Of a stretch of 64,000 nt of DNA, positions 11,166 to 24,532 are shown in pieces. Location of the stretch: positions 7,759,376-7,823,375 of the forward strand of contig NC_061063.1 of assembly GCF_021917145.1 (NCBI RefSeq), read 5' to 3'. Numbering within the stretch: the stretch's first letter is position 1; every line of letters begins with the position of its first letter. Position numbers and translations under genes: made by a program. Origin of the DNA: Hypomesus transpacificus. Lineage: Eukaryota > Chordata > Actinopteri > Osmeriformes > Osmeridae. A model generated the notes under the pieces. The model was not told the DNA's origin and did no database searches. It saw only the letters and a program-made list of their open reading frames with translations.

Positions 11166-13229
11166 GGATAAATCAATCCCTTTGACCATTAAATGCTCGC
11201 GGGTCTGTGTCCTAAAATGTAATAACGTCTAGTTTTTAAAGCAAAGAATTGTTATAGTTTAAGACTAGCATATATCGACAATTAAAAGGGATAGTGTTTG
11301 CTGATGCAAAAGAGAATATTGGAAGTGATGTCCCAAACAGAATAGGTGTTTGAATCACAATATAGATATAAAAACGATATAAAACATATACTTAGAAAGC
11401 TAATTTAACAAGGCATTTTATAGGGACCATCAGCCAAAGACATTAACAGAAACCACACAGGGGTTCTATTTAGAAGGATTACGGCAGCCATATTGGACGA
11501 CACGAATGAAACATAATAACATAAACGTGCACAGGCCTACGTTCTGAAGTTTCACCACGTATACCCTATTATTATGGAATGCATCCCAAAAAGAGGTAAC
11601 CATGTTCGCATGCTACAGGTTTAAGCAGCTTTGACAAGATGCCCCTTACATTTTAATATTTTAATAACATATTTTTGTACTACGAAGAAACAGGCATACA
11701 GTAGCCTATAGCCAAAACAGAGACCCACTACATAGCCTACCACAGAAAGAGGGATTTACGCAAAAATGTTTATGTACAATTAAAAAAATATGGACAAAAA
11801 TGTCCAAGCTTATGCACAACTTCACGTTCTCTCTGCAACCGTCTTACCATGGTAGCATAAGCTACGAAATAACTAAATGGTATTCAATTATTTATTTTGT
11901 TGATCTTGTCAGTTAGCCTAAAATATATCGTACATAACGTATCGTGTAGCCTTTATCCAATAGTAAAAAAATGTTTACATGCAATTCAATCAACGTATAA
12001 ATAAAGACAAAAACAATAAAACATGTATGTGTACGAAAAAGTTAGCCTATTTATCTTGCAAACAATAGCTTTCATAAAATTGACAATTATAGTTGAAATT
12101 ACAGTAGTTTTCAAATTTGCAGACGAACATGCATGAAAACAAAAATTATCTAAATATGGGGGAAATTACGCACAACGTCAAATTACCTAAATCTATAGGG
12201 TAGGCTATATTAATTTTTATTTGCATGCTACTTTTATACAATCTAAACTATTACACTTCTGCAAGCTAAACTAAACAGAAAAGGTTAATCGTTGTCGTAT
12301 AAAATCAGTCATTGATCTTTTTAATCAATGTTTTAAGCAAAGCGTAGGCCTCCTTTAAATTAGAAATATTAAGTTTGGCGTGTGGCTGTATTCAATTAGA
12401 ATTAAGCATAACAAGAAATATTAAAATAGTTTGAATAAAATTGTAGGCCCTACTTCGGCCAACCTATGTGTTTCATCAAGAACATTAACCCAATACGTGT
12501 ATTGTCATATCGTTAAGATACTATATAAATACGTTATAATTTCTATCATATATTTATTATTATTAGAGACAGCGCCTTCAAACAGTGCATGAAACAAAAT
12601 AAAATTGCGTAGGCTATCCTAAATTGTGTGTTAAGTGTAGATGTAGTCATTTTTTGTATGTGTGTAGTCTAGGGCCTACATACGCTTACTTTTGAAAATG
12701 TTTATCAAAATATGAGTGCAAATGTATAGGCTAATGCGTTCGTATTACACCTCAAGCAAAAATGCAAAGCACTCTATTGCAAGTGACCCAATGCAAAGTT
12801 AAGGCTACAGCGACGGGATTTGGGGTGTTGATTTCGAAGGCGACGAAAGCAGCCATGGGATGAATTACTAAAATTATAGGCCATAATCATTGAAGGGAAA
12901 TTACAAAGTAAAGCTCCGTTATGTTTCACTAAACTTAGGCTAAACAAACAACAACACAAAAACTACATTTAGAGCAAGGCGATTGCCTGCACGCAGAAAT
13001 CTATTTGTTGCCATCAAATTAACTAAAAGCTGGGCCAACACCTTAAATGGCCACAGGCAATTCAGGGCTAAGTAATCCACTTCATTTTTGAAAGATTGCA
13101 AACATGTGAATAACAATGACCATGTTGTGCAATAACCTTCAACCACAGTAAAAAAAAAAAAAAACATACAAAATAGAGAAGATTGAATATGTTAGGTGTG
13201 CTTTCACATTGTTGGACAATTATTGTGAA
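11166..13229. other. AT-rich hoxa9a-mir-196 spacer, no gene seen
   Basis: Very AT-rich sequence with short A runs (for example 13150-13164) and many TAGGCCTA-like words. No reading frame shows a domain. Confidence 0.5.
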
Positions 13230-13580
13230 TTTTAAGAGACTGTGAGGATTTGCGCACTAAAGCAGTGCACAGACACCTTCAAAAGAAAAGGAAAGACACA
13301 GGGCAATGGCTCTCAGGCAGTAAACCAAATCCGGGTGTTTTTAACACGGACACAGTTTACCACAGGGGCTATTGACTTCTTTTGCCCGCAGATAACAGCC
13401 TGTCTGGTGGATCTAAATATCACCATAAAGCCCTTCCCCTCTTTTGTGTTGCCTCTCTATTGCGCAGCGGAAGCATCCGGTTCTATTGCCCACCGGCGCG
13501 CCACTGAGGTCGCTGTTGTCCACTCAACTTCCCCTTCCCCTCAACTGCATTGGTCGTAACCGAGGCCTTGTCTGACGTCG
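13230..13580. promoter_or_regulatory. Candidate conserved element between mir-196 and hoxa9a
   Basis: A GC-rich island containing ACCATAAAGCCC near 13421, a TTGCCCACCGGCGCGCC word near 13488, a CATTGG inverted CCAAT near 13549 and TGACGTCGTCGTCACG near 13571. It could serve as an upstream hoxa9a promoter or enhancer. Conservation has not been tested. Confidence 0.35.
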
Positions 13581-13881
13581 TCGTCACGAGTGACAGAAAA
13601 CATGCTAGCCTCACACTAGTTCCAAGTCCAACCCGCAAAATGTTAGCATATAGCAAGATTAATGTTAGACCCAGGGATACCAAGGCTCAACAACTACAAG
13701 TCGAACAATGTGAAAATGTAAGTCGGGAAATATTAAGACAGATGAACTGCAGCAAGTCAGTCTTGGCAAGTTAAATGTAATATATCCTATACTTTCAACA
13801 GCCATAGGCTAAATTAATGTTGCAGCGAATCCAAAACCAAGTATGCTCTACATTTGGTTGAATGAAGTTAAGATGCATTTC

Positions 13882-13965
13882 ACTGGGGCAATTAAGACAG
13901 TTTTATGTTGCAGAGTTTTAAAATGGATCCCAACAACATGAAACTACCTAAACCACTCGACAGTC
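13882..13965 (-). ncRNA. mir196: mir-196 microRNA hairpin
   Basis: The minus strand at 13929-13950 starts TAGGTAGTTTCATGTTG and ends GGG, identical over 22 nt to miR-196a as I recall it. A 15-nt loop separates it from a 3' arm at about 13890-13913 (CTGCAACATAAAACTGTC) that pairs with it with a few mismatches, the expected stem. Vertebrate mir-196 genes lie between Hox9 and Hox10, transcribed in the Hox direction, exactly as here. The miRNA represses Hox mRNAs, including HOXB8, HOXA7 and HOXA9 in mammals. Several seed matches occur in this cluster. Confidence 0.95.
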
Positions 13966-15352
13966 GGATACAACAGCCAATTCATAACACCACGTTCTCG
14001 TCGGACTTCGGGTTGATTTTGACAGCAGTGTTTTCGAAATTGAATGTAGTAAATAACCCAAGTGATCCGAACATATATTTCCACGTTCAATTACTAATGT
14101 TTTCACCAGAGCATCGTTTTTAAAATTGTTAGACACAAATTCCCAGCCATAATGATAAATTCACTCACCATTTATTCGACGAGTTTTTTCCACTATCATT
14201 CCAGAGAAGCAGATACTAGGCTACTATCCGTGCATGTCCAATTTCTAGCACTGTCTCATGCCTTCTCTCCGTCTTAATGGCTCTCACACGACTGAATCTT
14301 TGTGGGGAGCGGGAATCGTCATATAGCCTAGAAGCGAGTAATAAAACTTTACAAAAGCCGAGCTACATGCAGGGCTTCGGCCTAGACAAGTTATGGTCTT
14401 GGCAAGGTCTAAATTGTTTCCGAAAGCTGTTCCACCACTCCTTAAAACAGTTCTGTTTGTGTACAAAAAAATTAAGACAATCAACAACCCGAAGAACCCC
14501 CCCTATAAACACATTGCTTTAGAAATCTCCAGTATATTGTTTGGCCACCAATAGAAGTAGCCTATGTTATAAGTTAATGCCTATAATATAAAGTAAACAC
14601 TTCAAACTATAAATAGGAACCGATAATAATCTACCACTCAGCAAATGTGAATTTATAATTTATTACGCCGTACACAGAATTATCCTTATATTTACAGAAT
14701 AGCGTACTTTACACAACAATAAACTCGTGATTGACTGATCATGTAGCCGATAATTCCCCCAGTTTGGCCAAAAACACAAAGCTATTCAACATGAAGGAGC
14801 AATTCTGTAATGTAGGCTACATTTAGGCTATCCTTAATGATCACATAATTTGTTGGCTACGTCTAGCCTTTTAGTGAAGATTTATCAAATAGATCAGACG
14901 TATTCCATGCCGTCAATGTTTTGTGTGGTCTACACATTGTCAAATAAGGTAGAAGGCTTCAGCATCGTTTTGGTGCATGCTATCAATTCAGAGAATGGTC
15001 ACAAATATATGTAATATATTTGGAAAGACCAAATAAATGTAGGCCTACTTTTATAGTTAAATACATAGGCCCCTCAATAGAATAGAATCTAACCAGACTA
15101 CTGCTTTTTGCCCAAATTCCATCCTTTAGACTTACTTATACACGACCCCTATCCAAACGGGCAAACATAAACAAAACTGAATCAATAAAACAATGTACAC
15201 CACCATACACAGCAACAGAACAGCATTCACGTTTTATCAGTAACGTACATAGGACGATGCACAAACGAGGCGTGTCTATTAGGCCTAGAGACTTGCCTCC
15301 TAATACTTGCAACTAACTCATTCAGGGGAAGTGAAATTCTATATTTCCGTCA
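13966..15352 (-). other. hoxa10a 3' flank and mir-196 upstream DNA
   Basis: No further gene seen. The part next to the hoxa10a stop is presumed 3' UTR, but no convincing minus-strand AATAAA was found. Small frames at 14277-14522 and opposite are unsupported. Confidence 0.45.
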
Positions 15353-17261
15353 TCATGAAAAAACAAAATTAGACGTGAGCTCCCGAATCCGGTTTTCCCG
15401 TGTCATTTTCTTCAATTTCATTCTGCGGTTCTGGAACCATATTTTGACCTGTCTGTCAGTCAGGTGCACGCTCCTACTGATCTCTAGGCGACGCTCGCGA
15501 GTCAGGTACATGTTGAAGAGGAACTCCTTCTCGAGCTCCAAAGTCTGGTGCTTGGTGTAAGGACAACGTTTCTTCCGGCCGCTTTTTGCTGTCAGCCAGT
15601 TGGCTCTGTTTTCACTTTTTGTATCTCCTAAAAAATGGTAGATACAAGCTTTTAGGTTAGAGCTATAACAATTGGCTCGGCATGTATGTATATGTGTGTG
15701 TGTGTGTGTGTGTATGTGTGTGTGTGTGTGTGCGCGCGCGCGCGCGCGCGTGTAGGCTGCATTAAGCGATAGGCCTCTCCAAGCAAACTTGTACTTTGCT
15801 TGAACTTGAGAACGTTTACATTAACACAAGTGAGAAGACAAAAAGTATAAAAACATGAAACACCTTGGTAAGGGATAATATGACTGTTGTATGGCAGTTA
15901 TAGTGATGTTATTTTTTGTCTCAAAGGAATACAGCTATATGTTTAGGCCTATAGGCTACGTATTATATCATAACTACGATTAACGTTATAATTGTAAACT
16001 GCACACAAAATTTAAAAAAATAACACTTAAAATCAATGAATCAAAGTCTACAGTCTAAACAAATGACCTCTTATCAAGTAAAACTTTATCATTGTTGCTC
16101 CAGTACATTCTTCAGATCTTAACCATTATTTTCACACGTACCTTAACAGTTTTGTGTTGCGCATTTCTGAACACAAGAATTAGTAATCCTTTAAATAGGC
16201 CATATAGAACCTTCGGCTTACTGTTTAGAGAAGCCACGATGTAGACAGCCACGTCATTTTCACACTGATCCTAAACACCATAGAAACCTCAGAACTACAC
16301 TGACAGACCGACTGGTCTTACCTCTTTTATGCGTCGCCATACCTGCCTTTCATACATAAAAAACGTCTGATGCTGACCAAACCTTTTATGGTCTTCACTT
16401 ACCGTCAATGGTCCTCCTTGGTCGTTCTCTGTCTACCTCCTCTGGTTCGTCAGGAGACAAAGATTCTGCATCAGAGGACGCTCGTGCTTCCTCGTCTCCT
16501 GGTGGAGCATGAGTCTGGAGGGGCACGTTTGCCGAGGAGACGATCTCCTCGGTGTTTCTCTTCTCGTGCGCCGTGGCTAGGTCAGAGGACGTCGGAGGTG
16601 GTGGGGTGTGGTAGCGAGTCGGGGCAGGGGGGTGTAGGCCAAAGTGAGAATGGGAAGGGTTCGACTGGGGGCCGTGGTAAAGTTTATGAGAATGTGCGTG
16701 TGTCTGAGACAAGCGGAAGTAGCCCGGAACAGGCACTGTACCCCTGCCTCCTCCGTCCGCGACTGTGCACGAGCCCGAAATTGAACCAGCTGTGGTTAGC
16801 CTAGAGTACGTGAGGTCTTCGGCGGTCGAGCTTTTCTGGCATTTCTGCGGTTCGTAGAGGCAGTATGCACTCTCTTCTTTAATGTTCTGAGAGAACGAGC
16901 AGGGTGCAACCTGGGGACCCACAGTTTGTTCCTGGTCCATTCGGCACGACCTCTGCGCGTCCATCCACATCTCCATGCCTGACATGTATGCGCCTGATGC
17001 GGACATCATATTTTGGGGACCCACCTCGTTCCGTTTGACTATACCTGGGTAGTATCCACAACTCTGTAGTCCGTAAGGCACCTCTGTGCTGGTGTTATGG
17101 GGCACACATACACCGCTCACTGGATAGTGCCCCACTCCGCTGTCTGTCCGGGTACTGATAAGAGAGTCCACTAAGAATGCATTTCCTGCCGGGCTGTCCG
17201 AACATGCCATTATTGTAGTGTATTTTGGCGAAGGGAGAAGATAGCCCTTTCTGGCTGACAT
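15353..17261 (-). CDS. hoxa10a: Homeobox protein Hox-A10a, two exons
   Basis: Coding exons are 16403-17261 and 15353-15627, giving 377 residues with a 775-bp phase-1 intron (donor GACG/GTAAGTG, acceptor TTTTTTAG). The amino end [12 protein letters not shown] is diagnostic of HOX10, followed by [19 protein letters not shown], a [16 protein letters not shown] block and [23 protein letters not shown] precedes the homeodomain at about 303-362. The tail [14 protein letters not shown] matches HOXA10 closely. It lacks most of the Gly, Pro and Ala runs of the mammalian protein. The intron holds a GT/CG microsatellite. This copy is degenerate in zebrafish, so its integrity here bears on lineage. It acts as a nuclear factor in posterior axial and fin patterning. 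Confidence 0.96.
15691..15752. repeat. (GT)n(CG)n compound microsatellite in hoxa10a intron
   Basis: GT repeats interrupted by TATG run into GCGCGCGCGC. Alternating purine-pyrimidine sequence of this kind can adopt Z-DNA in principle. No coding role. Confidence 0.93.
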
Positions 17262-17319
17262 TTCTTTTGCAAAACATGTTGGATATGATTAGAGATACCC
17301 CCCTCTCCACCGGGAAGAC

Positions 17320-17410
17320 TCTTTAACCAATAGGAACTCTTGGAGACGATCAGTCCCTCCCATTCCATAAGTTACGTAGCAGCCGGGACCATATCTGTCA
17401 TGTGGCTAAG
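17320..17410 (-). promoter_or_regulatory. hoxa10a proximal promoter
   Basis: A CCAAT word is at 17327-17331 on the plus strand. A CATGTG half-match to the E-box of the other Hox genes is at 17399-17404, 138 bp before the start codon. It is the only gene of the five without the perfect CACGTG. Confidence 0.4.
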
Positions 17411-20400
17411 GCAGAGAAAAGAGACAGCCCTGCAATCAGTGTGTTTCTCTCACCTCGGTTTAATGCACGGCCATAAGGGGCGAGGCCGTCTGTTGAACAC
17501 TCGAAAATAAAAACGTGTGTACACTACCATGTGCGTAAAAAGGAAGTCAACTATCTTGTACACGACCTAAGCTACTATGACGCTTCTTTATTTGGTTTAA
17601 AAATAGGCGCAGACATATCAGCCCACTGCAAAATATAGCCTATACATTTCTTCCATGTGCTTTTATCCATTCGAAAGAGAAATGTAGCAACTGTTGAAAA
17701 GTGGAAGCAACTGCAAAAGTAGGATTGTATGGTAGGCTACACAACAAAGGTTAAGACAAAATCATATATCCTAGTATTATGCAATCTGTAAGGGCACCAT
17801 AACTTTAATTAATTATAGCCGTAGTTTGTCAGGCTGATAATCATTTTAAAACGCTATGATATGTCTACATTTGAAGGATGAATTTGCAAAAACATTAACT
17901 TTAAGTGTTAGATGCTTTAACTGCAGATAAGTCTATGCGTGTTTGGACTGAAGGGATAGGTGCAAAGAGCAGTCCTCAGATGCAGATAAATTGCAGACTC
18001 CGTAAAGTCAAGGATACCTGTATATCGTTTGAAGCTGGAACTAGTGAAACAAACGTTTACCTATTTGCATGTAGCAGTTAAATGAGGTATTCCATAACAA
18101 ATCACTATACTATCAAAATAAATCATGCCACATTGCAATGAAGCATGTATAAACATTGACAAGCCCGTCAATACATTCACCATCAATAAAATGATCTTCT
18201 CGTTCAAATAAACGTTTCTTAACGTTAGTGAATCTGCACATTGAATTAAGTAATTAGCTACTCCTTGCTAAAGTAGTACCACAATGAAGTGGTAAGTCAG
18301 TGTATTGACAATAATAAAACAGTATTGTGAAGGTGGTGGCAATCTACCTCAAAATAAAACTGCATATTATAAAGCCGCCATAGCTGTTATTGTGCACGTT
18401 GTTTAATAGCAAAGTATTACTTGATGTAGGCTACTTAAAGAAAGAAAAAAAATTACTCTGTAGCCTATATAAAAGTAACCATATTAGACAACTTAAAGGC
18501 TAATTGAAAAAAGATTTCGACAGTATAGGTTAGCTACTAGTAATTGGTGACCAAGCACCTCTAATTTATTTGAATTCCGTAGTTCGTCCACTTTAGACAT
18601 CGCCTTTACGTTTTTTCTTAAATAGTCTAATCATTTGAGGAGAGCTTTAGCCAAATAAATCATATTAAATGAACTACCATTTTGTACATTAGGCTACAAA
18701 TTAAGATACAGGCTTATGTATATATATTGTTGCGGAACCAACTTGTTTCGTTCATCTGTGTCCTTTTTGGAGTATTGGGACATAATAAACTCTCCCTCCA
18801 TTTTGTAGTGTTCATGGCCATGTGTTGTAGCTCCAGGTTGAAGTTAAACACGGCCAGCTTTGCCATTACCAGGCCAGGTGGCTTGGGGCCCTCCGGGTTT
18901 GCTTCCACCCTATGGTGTCTGTCTAAGACGAATTTGAAGTAACATTTATAAATTGGGGTTTAAAACGTCACATGCTAATTCAGGATTTAGTTTTGAAACC
19001 ATATTATTAGCAATGTATTGTGGATGGAGAATGTGTCTTGCAGTGAAACTGACCCCAGAAAAAGGAAAATTACAAATAACAATTATTTAATATATTTATG
19101 AGTTAAATAGACACAATATGACGCTAATTAATCAATTATTAGAGTAAAGAGATTTTAGGGGAGAAAATTGGCTATATATGCGCCTCTTTGAAAACTATTG
19201 ACGCATCGCAAGATCAAAAACAGCGTAAGGAAAGCTAGACAAAATTACAAAAACTTCAAGAAAACTACCTAAATTAACTTAAATTTAAGATAAAGTTACT
19301 TAAGCTGCGTGTTGGAAAAATCAGCAACACATACCGTGTTGACGTTAATTCATCATGTGCATATGCATGACACCGCTATCAGCACACTGTTGATGTGGGG
19401 CCTATCTATTACATATTGTGTTACCGTTATTAATTGTAGCTATTAAATCTTAATTTTCACAGCTGCCCGACTATAGTTTCCACCTTAGCAGTTTACTCTG
19501 ACCAGTGGCTTTGATCAAGCCCAATAGTGGCAGAGGAGGCCGTTTTAGACGGATCATGTTCGTCGCGAGTGCAGTTATATGAACAATAATGCGGCGTTTT
19601 ATTACATCCAGCGGAAGCATTTATTTTTCACGAGAGACAAAGGATTCAGAAAGTGAGTCTACGCACATGCAAGGCCGCCCCCCCACGCCTTAGAATGACA
19701 CCCAATATCTCCCCTTCTCCTTTTCTCTACAGTCAGGACGGAAAGGGGGACACGTATATGGCTATCACTACCAAATCTTTGCCTACTTTTTCAGTCACAT
19801 ATTTTATCGTTTTGGCACGAAGAGAGAATGATGTCTTTTGGAAGGACACCAAACACAGTTCCTGTGGATTCCAAAATAAATGGCTTCAAACGAGACTATA
19901 GGGCCAACTTTAACTAAGTTGGGTTGTCCAAAGGCGTTTTAAACGATTGATTAAAACGATTGAGCTAATAATACATTTTGCATTCAACATCCATTGCTTA
20001 GTGTTCAGAAATTGAAACGTAAATTGCTCACAGTTTTTTATAATTAAAAGATATTAACCCTGACCTTAAGCACTAGGCTAAAGAAAGGGTGTTTACTTAT
20101 GCAGTAGGCCTATGCCTCGTATGCTACAGCATAGCCTACCTTGCATTATGCTACATTTTCCAGTTCAGCAAAATGTAGTAGCGCGTTGCAGAATAAAGAC
20201 TTACACAGATTTGATGCTTATTCAGGCCATCAGAAACGGCCTACATTATTGGCCAGTGACCTGTTCTGAAATGCTGAACATTGACTTAATCTTCAAAACA
20301 GTCGTGTTATCACCATGAAAACAAAAGGACCAAAGACAATGGTGCGTGTTTAAACTAGAGGTGAACGTTTCCGTCAAGTGGATGAAAAAGTGTAGGTATT

Positions 20401-20439
20401 GTGGCAATCTACGATTTACCTGCATGCGTGTTTAATAAT
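17411..20439. other. hoxa10a-hoxa11a intergenic DNA, mostly featureless
   Basis: AT-rich with no supported gene. A slightly GC-richer patch at about 19490-19760 holds CAAGCCC, GCGGCGTTTTATTACATCC and a GAAAGTGAGT donor-like word on the plus strand, but nothing decisive. Confidence 0.45.
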
Positions 20440-20520
20440 TTGAGACTCTTGAAGAAGGCTGTGGTGGGTTCTTGTCAGCATAAAGGAAAAGATCCACGGC
20501 CATGACATTGGTCTCAGCAG

Positions 20521-20533
20521 CGCCGCCCGGTGG
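20521..20533 (-). promoter_or_regulatory. CTCF-like motif between hoxa10a and hoxa11a
   Basis: The minus strand reads CCACCGGGCGGCG and continues CTGCTGAG, fitting the CTCF core at 11 of 13 positions. Its location between paralogue groups 10 and 11 would suit a boundary. It is isolated in moderately AT-rich DNA. Confidence 0.35.
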
Positions 20534-20639
20534 TACAACAGTCCATTTTCCAGCTCAGCCATTGCCACTACATTGATTCAAAGTTGGACAAACCTAGAAG
20601 GGAGAAAAGCACTCAAAAAGTGAAGTCGAGGTGGTCGGC

Positions 20640-20990
20640 GAGCTAAGGCTTACCCTATCCGTCCTCTCCCTAACGTCGCTCTCGCCTTCTTGGTAACACA
20701 GTTAATAACCTTGGGTCTCAGACGGTTTATTGCACTGCACTCCAATTGTACAAATGCTTCAGACTCTCAGACAGGTTTTATTGCCGCGTTGCTGCGGCAA
20801 CGGGGAAGATGTCCCGTAATTAGGGACGGAATTCCAACGCGCCGTAAAGGATGCGCGAGGCAAGGCCGGATATGGCAAAGAGGAGCAACCATAAACTTCA
20901 GCCTCTCTCCCTGCCTTTATGGCCCTTTTGACTGTCATATATGAACGCCAATGCGCTGCAGCAGGCGCTCATAAACAGAGCGATGATAAC
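20640..20990. promoter_or_regulatory. Candidate posterior Hox/Cdx enhancer, hoxa10a-hoxa11a
   Basis: A compact island with GGTTTATTGC, TTTTATTGCCGCG, CCATAAA (20889-20895), TTTATGG (20916-20922) and GCTCATAAACAG. These are at least five posterior-Hox or Cdx-like words in about 300 bp, amid CpG-rich sequence (TTCCAACGCGCC). It is placed 5' of hoxa10a and 3' of hoxa11a. It has no coding frame, and enhancer status is inferred. Confidence 0.45.
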
Positions 20991-22578
20991 AGCAAATATG
21001 GCGAATCTTGCTTGAGAGACTGTTGTGAAAACAGTGTCCTGAATCCGATCCTTAAATGACAGCTCACAAGTTTACCAAAAAGCACGTGGTCAGCATCCAG
21101 CACCATTTTACGCTCAATGTTATGCACACAAAATATAGAAGTTCAAAGGCAATGACTAGACTCATACAATAGTAGGTTTGGATAACACACAACTTCAAAT
21201 AACCATGTCTATTATGCAGTAACTGCCCAATAATCAACCCAACAAATAACATGGACTTAGAAAGTATTCTGAAAACTACAAACATTCTATTAACACTTGT
21301 ATAGATATTAAAATGCTAAAAAGCCAAAAACAATTTAGTAAAAGTTTTCGTATTATATGGTTAGATATATTGCTATAGACACACGTAAGATCCTTTGGCT
21401 TCTATATGATGTTGCATTCGCAACCTCAACTAGAATGCGTTTGTCCCTATTACAAGCAGACATCTACTCCATTGATAAACTTGATTTTCCTGTCTTATTT
21501 TAACACCAACAATCGTTGCATATATCTGTGCGTAATATTGCAATACAAAGAGAAGCGTGCGTAAAAACCCCATAACATCTCTGAAAACCAGAATGACCAG
21601 ACACAAAAAAGAATTCCTTCCAGAACCTTTTCAATTTTAATTTTGAAATGTAGGATAATACACAATAATGTGGGCCATACCAAGCAGTTGATACCTGACA
21701 TTACATTTCAAAAGGATTTTCTCCATTACATGACTGCAGTAAAGAACAATTTAAATGTTTTATGAAACCCTATGTTGGAATACTACGGCCCTATAGTGCG
21801 TATTTAGGTGTGCCACAGAGTTCGACAATGCAACCCACAGCGATGCTGAACAAGCTTAGTCCTTATATCTGGTATGAGCTGTTATCATCGTCTGTATCCG
21901 TATACCACAAATTAAAATTAGATGTGTGCGTGATCAGATACACACATTATCAACTACAATGTGTTGTGTGAGGAAAATGGGGTTAACATGTGCTGGGGTC
22001 ATACTAAATAAACATGGTATCCCAATAGCCATAGTTTTACAAATGAGTAAACAATGGCCACAAAATAAATAACCTAACAAATAGAGACAATGTCTGTCTG
22101 TGCAGAGTCATAAGGCATATTTGGTCATAACAAAGTCCGTAACCAAAAGTGTTAACTTGTAGGCCTACGACATCATACAAGTAAACCGACCCAGGTTGAG
22201 AGTCCTAAGATTCAATAACAGAAAATTAAAATCAAGGGTTATTTTGATTACAAAAACGTAAGGTCAGTGCATAGACTGATTAGGTTGTCCGCGTGAAAAG
22301 AAAATTAACAAAGAGACTGTGCGCTCCAATAATATTAGAATATGTCTGGACAAAATACAATTGTCTTTGTGATGACAGAAAAACTCTTAAACAAAGTCTC
22401 ATGAGTCTAATGTTCATACTATGTCTTCATGCTGATTTTCAAATCAGGAGAGTAAATTGTCCTCGAACTTGAAATTAACCGTTGAGCGCTGTTGTTGCTG
22501 TTGTGGTCACTGTCGTTTTGTTGCAGCCATACGTCTGAGGAAAAGACACAGCAGTCAAGTCTGTAAATGCAATGAATC
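20991..22578 (-). other. hoxa11a 3' flank and 3' UTR
   Basis: AT-rich DNA with no second gene. The transcript end could not be placed because no clear minus-strand AATAAA was found. No miR-196 seed match was noticed here. Confidence 0.4.
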
Positions 22579-24251
22579 CTATAGCAGAGGATTCGTGGTG
22601 TAATACTGTAATCTGTCTCTGTTTAATTTCTTTTCCTTCATTCTTCGGTTCTGAAACCAGATTTTTACTTGACGGTCGGTGAGGTTCAACATACGAGAGA
22701 GCTGCAGCCGTTTTTCCTTGTTAATGTACACACTGAAAAAGAACTCTCTCTCCAGTTCTCTTATTTGATATTTTGAATAAGGACATCTTTTCTTACGGGT
22801 CCTTTGTCCATCTGGGGTGGGAGAAAAACAGAGAATATACAGGTCACAGGAACAATAAACAATTCAGGAGATCCATGACTGTTATATGGACTTTTGGGGT
22901 ATAGGCTACACAGCTAAATTACACAGTGGTCAAATTAACACAGACCAGAACTCAATCTCTCGATTTACATATTTCACAATTAGACAACTTACAAACAATT
23001 CAAATGAAGTTGTTATATTGTACAGCTAACAATGCTTGAATATATCCGTTTAAAGCATGAATGATTTTTGGCAGGGTACATATTTTTTTGTCTTTGCCAA
23101 TCAACATCCATAATAAGATAAAACATTTAGCTCAAGGGTTATTTTTGAGACCATGATATGAATACAAATAGACTACATAACGATCTAGCTACAGAACACG
23201 GCTGGCTTTAGCCGTAGTGCTATCCTAACCCCTAAACCAGAGCCACCACCCTCATTACACCCAAGTGCTCTTTTAACGCAAATAATCCGTGAAACTAGCT
23301 AGTAGTCTACATTTATGACACACAAGACGAATAGAAGACAGTATCTCGATAAATTAATGGTAATGCATTATATGTGGTTATTGAAAATGTTTGAGAGCGT
23401 AAAAAAAAATACTGGTCCAATGTTTTTCATGGCCAATTTCAATTCCAAGCACGTGATCTTGTAGTTTATAACAAAGTTTTGTTGGGGAAATCTACAGGCC
23501 CTCTATAAACCTTATATGCTTATAAAACAGCATATAAAAATTTTAACAGCAGCGCGCTAGATTGCAAACTTTCTCTCATAACCAAGGCGCTGACTTAATA
23601 CGTACTGCTGCTGCTCGATTTCTCCTCATTGTTGCCGGAAGACTCTGGGCTGCTGGTCTCCTCGCGCGGCTCTTTCGCCTCTGTGTCCCGGCATGATGGT
23701 GCGTGCTCCGGCGCAGAGCTTGCCGTCTTGGTGACCGTTTTGTCCCCTGAGTAGTCGTTCGCTGAATGGTTTTCTGTTGGATTTCCATATGCCGTCTCGA
23801 AAAACTGGTCAAATGCTTGAGGCAGCACCCCGTTCCTTCCAACATTACCGTAAAAATTGGATGCAGATCCCGAGCCTGAGTGGTGGTGGTGGTGATACGC
23901 GGCAGCGGCAGCAGGGTTGTTTTTGGCGAACATTTCCCCCACGGTAGTCTGTGCCGACAGACAATCTCTGTGCACCATGTCCTCTGTGGGGGGATAGCAT
24001 TGGGGCAGATTTCCCCTGTGCGCCCACTTACTGGACGCATCAATGGCAGCATAGTCCCTGAACGTCACCTCTCTCACGGGCTGAACTTGCGGCAGGTTAG
24101 AGGAGTAGGAGTACGTCATGGGGCGAGTAGACGGGGTCTGGGACAAAAATGAGGGGAGAGTGGAAAAATCTGCCCCCGCCGACACATAGTAGGTACAACT
24201 AGGTAAATACATGTTCGATCCGACGGGGACCCTCTCGTCAAAATCCATCAT
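22579..24251 (-). CDS. hoxa11a: Homeobox protein Hox-A11a, two exons
   Basis: Coding exons are 23606-24251 and 22579-22811, giving 292 residues with a 794-bp phase-1 intron (donor AGCA/GTACGT, acceptor CACCCCAG). The amino end [19 protein letters not shown] matches fish HOX11. [16 protein letters not shown] and [19 protein letters not shown] are family blocks. Short Ala and His runs lie near residues 114-124, and a Ser run sits at the exon junction. The homeodomain is at about 220-279 ([12 protein letters not shown] to MKEKKLN) and the protein ends [13 protein letters not shown]. The junction makes SSNGQRTRKK; the alternative donor 5 bp away would break the frame. The second of two adjacent ATGs (24248) could be the true start. 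In vertebrates this gene patterns the paired appendages and posterior trunk. Confidence 0.95.
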
Positions 24252-24430
24252 TCCTTCACTCTATACTGTTCTATCTGGGATTCGCCTTTACAGCCGCCCT
24301 TAACATGGCTCTGGAGCGCCGTGGCTCGTGCCTCTTTGAAGCAGGTTCCGCTAGGCAGAAATTTTGAAACGTAAGCTGACGTGGAGAGCCATCACCATCC
24401 ATTCCAGGGAGGCGTGGGTCACGTGACAAG
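24252..24430 (-). promoter_or_regulatory. hoxa11a proximal promoter
   Basis: CACGTG lies at 24420-24425 in the word GTCACGTGAC, 169 bp before the start codon. No CCAAT box was seen. A long GA/CT tract begins about 110 bp further upstream. Confidence 0.45.
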
Positions 24431-24496
24431 GGCAGAAATTGACAGATTGTGTGTGGGTGTGTGTGTGAGGGGAAGGGGTGTTGCATGTGGAGTAAT

Positions 24497-24532
24497 TCGT
24501 GCGTGTGTGCGTGTGTGTGTGAGTGAGTGAGT

